This document shows positions 57,311 to 64,000 of a stretch of 64,000 nt of DNA, piece after piece (within the stretch, counting starts at the first letter, position 1; each line of letters opens with the position of its first letter). Both the position numbers and the translations under genes were made by a program. The notes below the pieces were generated by a model, which saw nothing but the letters and a program-made list of their open reading frames with translations, ran no database searches and had not been told where the DNA came from. This stretch comes from Nepenthes gracilis (lineage: Eukaryota > Streptophyta > Magnoliopsida > Caryophyllales > Nepenthaceae), in the NCBI GenBank assembly GCA_033239525.1, contig BSYO01000006.1, positions 1,116,001-1,180,000 on the forward strand, read 5' to 3'.

Positions 57311-58085
57311 ATGATTTTTATTTTAAATAAAAAAAGACTCTATATAAATATATGAATTATCAACTTGATAAATAAATAATCTTTACGAATTTTAAAATAG
57401 AATTTTTTTTCAAATACTTATATAAAAAAACATGCAATACTAATTATTTCAATATTGTAATGTTTCTTAATAAATTTTATGAAAATAGATAAAATCCTTA
57501 AAATCTCATAAAATGTGAGCAATATGGACCTACGTACAAGTAAAAGTAAAGAATGATAATAAAGGGCTACATGCATGTCTATTTGAATAAAAAAAGAAAT
57601 ATTATAAATATTTTAGTAATAAATGAAAAAATATCTTAAATACACATATCTTAAGTTAAATCTCACCTAAATCTAACTTGAAAAGCTTCAAAATCATCTT
57701 CCACCTCTTTCTCTCCCTTCTTCTATTTCTATACCTCTTCTCTTTTTCTCCCCTTTTTCAAATCTCAAAAAAAAAATAAATAAATAAATAAATAAAAACT
57801 AACAATTAGATAATAATCACTTAAATATCCTGATGGGTGAGTGAGACGGCGCATGAGAGTGAGCCATCATATGATACACAGGAGCCACTACATACTCTCA
57901 TGCGTGCACAAATGTTCTTTCCTAGGTGTTATAGTATTATCATCGGCGAACGAGCGCGATTCAAATGTGGTTCAATCACCACTCTATTTCTTTCAATTAT
58001 TTGATTTTTTTATCCAAGAACACATATTCAACAATCACTTAGTTTAATCAATTTCTAATATTATAAAGTATAAATTAGAAAGCAA
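57311..58085. other. AT-rich region, probably the rest of the element D LTR
   Basis: No gene. A pyrimidine-rich CTTTCTCTCCCTTC tract (57700-57760), an (AAAT)n run (about 57774-57796) and a GAGTGAGACGGCGCATGAG segment parallel the arrangement seen at 51880-52100. Both could therefore be the same kind of LTR region. Confidence 0.35.
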
Positions 58086-58760
58086 ATGCTACATTGGGAG
58101 TGAAGTATCTCATTGTTGTGCGTGTTCTTCTGGCACCATGGCTATCTCTTTGACCCTATGCCATGCAATTGCTATAAAGGGTAGAAACCAAATTGGATCA
58201 ACAAGTAAATGGAACAATTCTTTTTGCTTGGGTTCCAGAGAGATGGACCCTTCCTAATAGACGGGGCCAAATAAGTTAGGGAGAGATTGGCTCATTGTTT
58301 TCAAGGAACTAGTCTTTTGCAAACTTGGTTTCAATTTGATTTAGTGGTATTTGATGTTGTAAGGCAATCAAGTGATGTTTTGATAGAGGTGGCTTTAGAG
58401 AAGGCTCAGCACTACTTCAATTTCAATACCACCACCATAGTTCTCGCCTTGATCGCTCCTCCTTTCATTTCGAAGAGGAAAAAGTCATCATTGAGGAGGA
58501 TTCAAAATTTCAATGACACCGCTGAGGGGACGATTGGCTATGATTCTTCCCACTTCTTCCAAGGATTCCATTAGTATGGAGACTGAGGTTGTCATTGTTG
58601 AGGCCACGGCGTAGGATACTGCTAAGTCGATCATTTTTTTCTAGTCACTGACAGCTTTCCAACCCACATTATTTATCTCCCTGCTTCTGACACCAATCAT
58701 TCAGTCAGTTGGTACTTTTTTATGGTCCATCACTTATGTTGTAGATTTTCTTGCCACATC
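58086..58760 (+). other. Unidentified degenerate coding-like segment
   Basis: On the plus strand, short stretches such as FAWVPERWTLPNRRGQ (about 58225-58275) and VFDVVRQSSDVLIEVALEKA (58347-58410) are protein-like, but stops interrupt them. It might be a remnant of a plant mobile domain-type gene; the resemblance is weak and not enough to name it. It leads directly into the repeat at 58774. Confidence 0.2.
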
Positions 58761-58773
58761 CTATGAGGTTGAG

Positions 58774-59061
58774 TTTTTGGAACCCATTAAATCAGTTACT
58801 CTTGTTCTTGTGGAATCCACCGTGATGGTGGGATTTTCAAACTTTATTGCTCTTATTGTATCCAGTCTCACAGAATTAATTGAGGCGACATTTTTGAAAG
58901 CCATTGCAATTGTTTTTACCACCCTCGTAGAGTCCACTGAGACTGTATTTTTAGAACTCATTGCTCATATTGCTGCCACCCCTACAAAATCTACTGAGGA
59001 GTTGTTCTCAGAGCTTGTTGCTCCTATCGCTACCATCTCTATGGGGTCCACAGAGATGAGA
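58774..59061 (+). repeat. Five-unit 57-bp coding tandem repeat
   Basis: Units at 58774-58833 (60 bp), 58834-58890, 58891-58947, 58948-59004 and 59005-59061 stay open in one frame. Each encodes about 19 residues of the pattern F-x-E-x-I-A-x-I-x-(T/S)-x-x-x-S-T-E-x-x, for example FLELIAHIAATPTKSTEEL. A possible sixth, more decayed unit precedes them. Each unit starts hydrophobic and ends in S-T-E. The parent protein is not recognised. Confidence 0.7.
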
Positions 59062-59089
59062 TCGCATCTACGTAGTGTGCTACCTTGAT

Positions 59090-59772
59090 AATTACCGCAC
59101 ATTCTAAGCTTGCTATGGGGTCATGGCTCCTACTTAATCTAATGATACCACGCCAAACCCATCCGCTAGTTAGGCTCATAGCACTTCATCTTTGCCAGGG
59201 TCTTGTTGTGTGTGACCAAATATTCATTCTAGACCTATCATTCAAAGATATTTGAGGACCTTAACCGAGGTGAGTGTTTCTTTACACAATTTTCTCTATT
59301 ATTGGAAAGCATTCTAACACATTCTATCTTTTCAAAAGTCTCTTGACTATTGTTGGGATACATTTTATTGTTAGTCAACATGGAATACTTGCAGGTGATC
59401 AATTGTCCCTATTTGGAACTCAGTCAGGTTGTCTAATAGTCATTTTAATGACCCAAATGATGAATAATTTGGTCTAGAGCCCAAATAGCTTGCCTTAAAG
59501 CTCAACTGTTTTGGTCTGACGGCTGGATTATTTAGAGTTCAGTTGATTTTGGTATCATTTTTTATCAACCTAATTAAGACCACGGCCAAGTTTGAAGATC
59601 AACCATTTTAATCTATAATTTGGTTGGTTTTGTCTACTACTTAGCCGACCTGGTTGAACTCAGCCAACTTGGTTTGGAACTTGTTCATTCGTTAGCATGG
59701 CCCAACTTGACCTAAGTCTAATTTTTTATTTGACCCATTTAGTTTAAACACTATCAATAATAATAATAAAAA
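59090..59772. other. No gene seen
   Basis: Moderately AT-rich. From about 59450 to 59720, words of the CAACTTGGTT/GGTTGGTTTTG type recur without a fixed period. No coding segment is supported. Confidence 0.4.

Positions 59773-59814
<42 letters not shown>
59773..59814. repeat. (ATT)n microsatellite
   Basis: About 14 uninterrupted ATT units, preceded by a short TAATAATAA run. Confidence 0.9.
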
Positions 59815-59816
<2 letters not shown>

Positions 59817-61759
59817 TAAATTTTTTCTATTATATATTTTAATATGAGTGAAATGGATATGTATCTCATATAATGCATCAAAAATATTTGTATGACTTAA
59901 ACTTATAAAGTATAGATTAAAACAAAGCAAACTTTATCTGTAAGTTGATTTCAAAAGCAAGTCAATTTTTTTGTGATTTACCAACGAGGAGACAAATCAT
60001 TAGGCCAAGGCCATCTTCTATTTATTTATTTAAAACAAACAAACAAACAAATGTCCTCAAGCTTTCTTTTTCTTTTTCCGTTTTTTCCTGAAAGCAATTT
60101 GTCCTCAAGATATGATGTGAAAATGACTGACAAGCTAGAGGTCCTGGTTCTATGCGAATCTATTGTTGGTACGTACATGGAATATGCCACCTTAATTATG
60201 CCATTTATTTTGCTTCTAAATGTTGTTGGTTTGGAAAAAAACCTTGAGTCAAATATCCGAAAAATTATGTAATCTACTAGTTATGCTATGTTACATTATA
60301 TTTAAAAATATCAAATCATTATATTTTTTTAATAATTACATAAATCAAACACATATGTCAGAAATAACTTAATACCATCTAAATATTAGTTACTATTATA
60401 AATTATATGATAAAATTTGTTCATGTGTAACTTTTCCTTTAAGCTTTGTAAAACCAAATATACTATTATATTGTTACCCAACTACTATCAATACCTTGTA
60501 ATATGGCCTAAAACCTATAAAGCTTAGACAAAAAATGATTAAAAAGATATTATAGTCCATTCAATACTTATATTAGAATAGACTCAAATAAAAAAATAAT
60601 TTTTTTAATATCGTGTAAAATGGATAATTATATTCTTATGTATTTGATGTAATGTAGGTAACTTGGTTCGAGTTAAACCACCAAATAAAACATAATTGAT
60701 TGTCATGTCCCATCCCCTTAATAACACTTAAACTAAAAGATCAACTTTACTAATATATTTTATACATGAAATGACTAGACCTAGAAATAATTCAACCAAC
60801 TTGATTAACTATTACAGTTCATTGGTGTATATAATTCTTGTTAATCAAATGGGCCAATTCAAATATGATCATATCAACACTTAAAAACTATATCCTAGCA
60901 GAATTTTACAATTGAGCATAGGTAACAATAATATTGCTAAAAAGTTGAGTAATTTACTATAAAATACTCCTATTACACCAAATCTTCCTTGTTCACTATC
61001 CCAAATCCAATCAAGTCATGAAAGGCTCTGCGGGTAGATGCCGATACTTTCATGGGCATTCATGGAATCTTGACTGCTAGCTATCGAAGTTAGGCCATAT
61101 TGAAAGGGATGCCGATTTGGAGGATGATAGCTTGATTGCTTGATGATAACACCACCAATAATTTAGTATATTAGTATGTAACGCATGTTTGATATATTTC
61201 CGAGGATGACATGTTTCAACGTAATCCAATCTATTTCAAAATATTTTATTATTTTTAATTGTAACATGTTTTGAAATATTTTAAATATGTTTTATACATA
61301 TTAAACTATTTTATAATGTTTGAAAATAATAAAGTGAGGCGTAATGTTAACTATGAGATATGTCTCCTTAGATATGAGAGTTATTTCACTTTTAAGAAAC
61401 TGTTGATTTAGAAAAAAATTACTGTGGGACACTTAAAAAATCTCTATTAGAGAAATCATATAACATGTTAGCCATAATGCATTACTTTTATTGTCAAAGA
61501 CTTATTTTATATTTATGGTCTTTACAAACCACAATAATATAATTATATAATTTCAATTTATATATAAAAAATAACTATCTACTTTTAATAATTTTAATTA
61601 ACCATATAACTCATATAAGAGAAGTAGTATGTCATCTAACTTTTTTTTTATTTAAGTATTGTGAGTGCCATCAATATATTGTTAAATCTTACCCAATATT
61701 CTGAATTTTAAGCAATGCCTATTATTCCCTCTTCAAATTCTAATCTCTCAATTACTATC
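59815..61759. other. AT-rich DNA, no gene seen
   Basis: Only short frames are present, for example 59973-60272. Nothing is recognised in either strand. Confidence 0.45.
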
Positions 61760-62360
61760 ACCTACAGACGGCGTCAATGATACGTCCACGGGATTCAGGT
61801 TACTGTTAAGTTTAGAAATCCACTTGATCTTTCTCTTTGGGTCAAATTGAAACGGATTTAGATTAGTAACTCCAAATCTAAACCCTACACATCATAATTG
61901 AAGGCAAAATGTTAGAGGAAAACATCGAGATTCGCTCTCCAATTTATACTCTAATATTCGAATTAACAATCTTTCGTAAAAAATAAAAAAATGAGAAAAT
62001 GTGAGAATAATTCGTGGGAGTAAAAGTTGAGTCTAATACGGAGGGTGCAACTGAGTTGCGACGACTTATGTGGAGGGCACACCTGGATGGCGGCTTGAAT
62101 GAAAATGGGCGTTTAACGTGGAACGTTTTTAGATAAGGAGAGATTATCTGCCTTTTCAATAGTATACTGTGGGCTCTTCTCCGGGGTTTCTTTTTGTAAC
62201 TGGGCACTTTGCGTCGTAAGCGGCTTATCAACGCTGGAAGGAGAACGCTATTTGTTTGTTTTTTTCTTGTTCTTGACTGTGTATCTCGAGGGGTATTTAT
62301 AATTAATGAAGGCAGTCGAGTCTCCACTGTTTTTAATGATTGGTGACACTCTACCATTAT
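61760..62360 (-). mobile_element. Probable LTR end with Tat-like primer site
   Basis: On the minus strand, ACGTATCA (ending at 61778) is followed by TTGACGCCGTCTGTAGG, one or two changes from the TTGGCGCCGTCTGTGGG primer site of element B. Further upstream on the minus strand a TATAAATA box lies at 62301-62294, followed by CCCCTCGAG. This fits a 5' LTR reading leftwards, but no gag follows and the outer LTR edge was not found. A 137-codon minus frame (62357-61944) lies within it and is probably not a gene. Confidence 0.4.
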
Positions 62361-64000
62361 TGTATATTAAACCCACATTAACTAGGTATTTTGAAGTTAA
62401 TTAGGTATAATAAGGTACAACAAATGTGAATGAACGTCTACTTCCAAGGGGAATTATTATAATTAATGTCTTGTAACTTAATAGTTTTGAATGCTATATT
62501 AACAAAATCTTATACCATAAAAAGCATAGATTTAAACACACTCAAATGAGAAAAATGCTAATTCTCTTTTCCATTTTCACTCCCAAGTCCTCACTTTTCT
62601 TCTGTGATGTATGAGCTTTTTCATCCCTAATTCATCAAATTGGCTTTACAACCACAAAACATTAAGCCTCTGAATACAATTAGTCTAAAACCCCACCTTT
62701 TGGAGTGCTCGACCACTAGTTTCCTCAAACCAACTAGAAAGTTTCAAACTTTTAGAAACCGAAATTTAAAAAGTAGTAACAGTGTATAATTTTTTTCAAC
62801 CAAAATTTTTAATTTTAAAATAAGTTTATTACGATAATTGAAATAACTTAATGAACGTACTCTTAAGATTATAAGACCTATAAAATCTTATTATTAGAGA
62901 ATATAAAGAGCCCAATTTCAAAGCTTGAATATTTGATACAAATAACATATACCATGGTCCTGATAGCTCTATATGCACACTCAACCAGAAGTAAAAGCAA
63001 TCAACGATTTCGCACATCAAAATTTTCATGACAAAGAAAATCCTAAATGGATAAAAACTTAAAATTTTAAATTTTAAATTGTGGATGACACTTAAGCACA
63101 AATCTTGCAATGGACTCGTAGCAAGTTCTAAAAAACCAAATAGTAAATATTTTTCAAGTGCAACCCGCGATAAGCTCACAACTTTAAAGCCGCTCAAGCC
63201 CACAACTTGCGACTTGATTGGTTCTAGAGCTCATGACTTACAAAGCAAATATCTAAAAGATTTAAAGGCTACAATGCTAAATAATTTATGCCCTCAATGG
63301 AAAAACGGAAGAACAGCAAGAATTTTATGAGATTTTAAGATTTTATCTTTAAAATATTGTCACGTTACTTAACTATTTTATAATATGAAAATAAATGTTT
63401 ATATTATACATAGATCATTACTTAAAATTATTACTCAAAGAACTTAGAACTATGTAGGAAATATTGCATTTTGAATCTAAAAACACCCCCACATAATTCA
63501 AAAAGATCGTCAATTGAATACCAATAATAAATAATGGATGTTTTTATCATTTGTAGGATAAAAAGTGAACGAATTTTTTAATTATATAAATGTCATTCTT
63601 TTTATTAAATATTAAGTTAATTAAGAAAATAATTTTTTTAATAAAATATAATAAAAGTATATAATTATAAACTTTAATTAATTTAATAAATTACTAAACA
63701 TGTGATATGTTATTTGAGATAATTCTATCTAAAAAATCTAACACCACCTTCTTCTTTTTTTCCTTTTTTTTTCCTTTTTTGCATTGATTGTAATCCCTCT
63801 TTAAAAAAATCTCACTGGGATTTTAGCAAATTTTATAGGACCTCAGACTAAGAACGACGTGAGAGTTGAAATGCACGACACCTCTCAATTTGAGAGTGCC
63901 CACCATTAAATAGGATTAAGTAGGAGATTAGAGGAATAATACAACTTTGATTTTCAGGATGGAGGGGCAGAATTACACTGATTGAAAAATCAAGGCTAAT
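62361..64000. other. AT-rich DNA, no gene seen
   Basis: Both strands show only short frames (for example 63203-62829 minus, 63079-63330 plus) without recognisable content. Confidence 0.4.

Noticed and set aside
61944..62357. 137-residue basic protein
   Set aside because: It lies within a probable LTR, composition is irregular and nothing in it resembles a known family.

Overview
This is a nuclear window from a flowering plant. The evidence is two spliced, organelle-targeted housekeeping genes with GT-AG introns, very AT-rich spacer, and heavy invasion by plant-type LTR retrotransposons (Tat-type Ty3/gypsy with a second RNase H, chromovirus-like gypsy, copia, TRIM). The species cannot be named from sequence alone.

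Left part (1-26.6 kb): two host genes in tandem, both on the minus strand. The first (exons 15036-14911, 14817-14593, 2791-2681, 1527-1489) encodes a 166-residue mitochondrial inner membrane protease subunit 1-like signal peptidase with Ser47 and Lys91. Its second intron is 11.8 kb long and holds two decayed copia fragments and a decayed gypsy element with both LTRs (7463-13407). Inside that element sits a fragment of plastid trnD-GUC between two copies of a duplicated segment. The second gene (six exons, 26091-16491) encodes a 421-residue plastid-type solanesyl diphosphate synthase with both aspartate-rich motifs intact. Its second intron is 6.4 kb and holds a roughly 90% A+T element with a perfect 62-bp inverted repeat.

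Middle (26.6-50.5 kb): two Tat-type elements, element A (26597-37163, minus) and element B (37718-50520, plus), lie with their 5' ends facing each other about 550 bp apart. Both have complete LTRs, exact 5-bp target duplications (AGCTT; AATAC), matching primer sites and polypurine tracts, gag beginning MVNTRAQA, and pol with RT, RNase H, a second archaeal-type RNase H and integrase. Between integrase and the 3' LTR each carries genes on the OPPOSITE strand. The main antisense gene is homologous in A and B. It has a short GT-AG intron at the same place in both, just before a coiled-coil C-terminal part. Element B has two more candidate antisense units, and all three of its antisense units have a TATA-like box upstream. 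All reading frames except the A RNase H segment carry breaks. Element A ends only 505 bp upstream of the solanesyl synthase ATG.

Right part (50.5-64 kb): AT-rich, mostly old retroelement remains. It includes a decayed gypsy element with diverged LTR copies, a LINE-type poly(A) tail scar with a 17-bp target duplication, a 57-bp coding tandem repeat of unknown origin, microsatellites, and a probable LTR end with a Tat-like primer site near 61.8 kb. No intact host gene is seen there.
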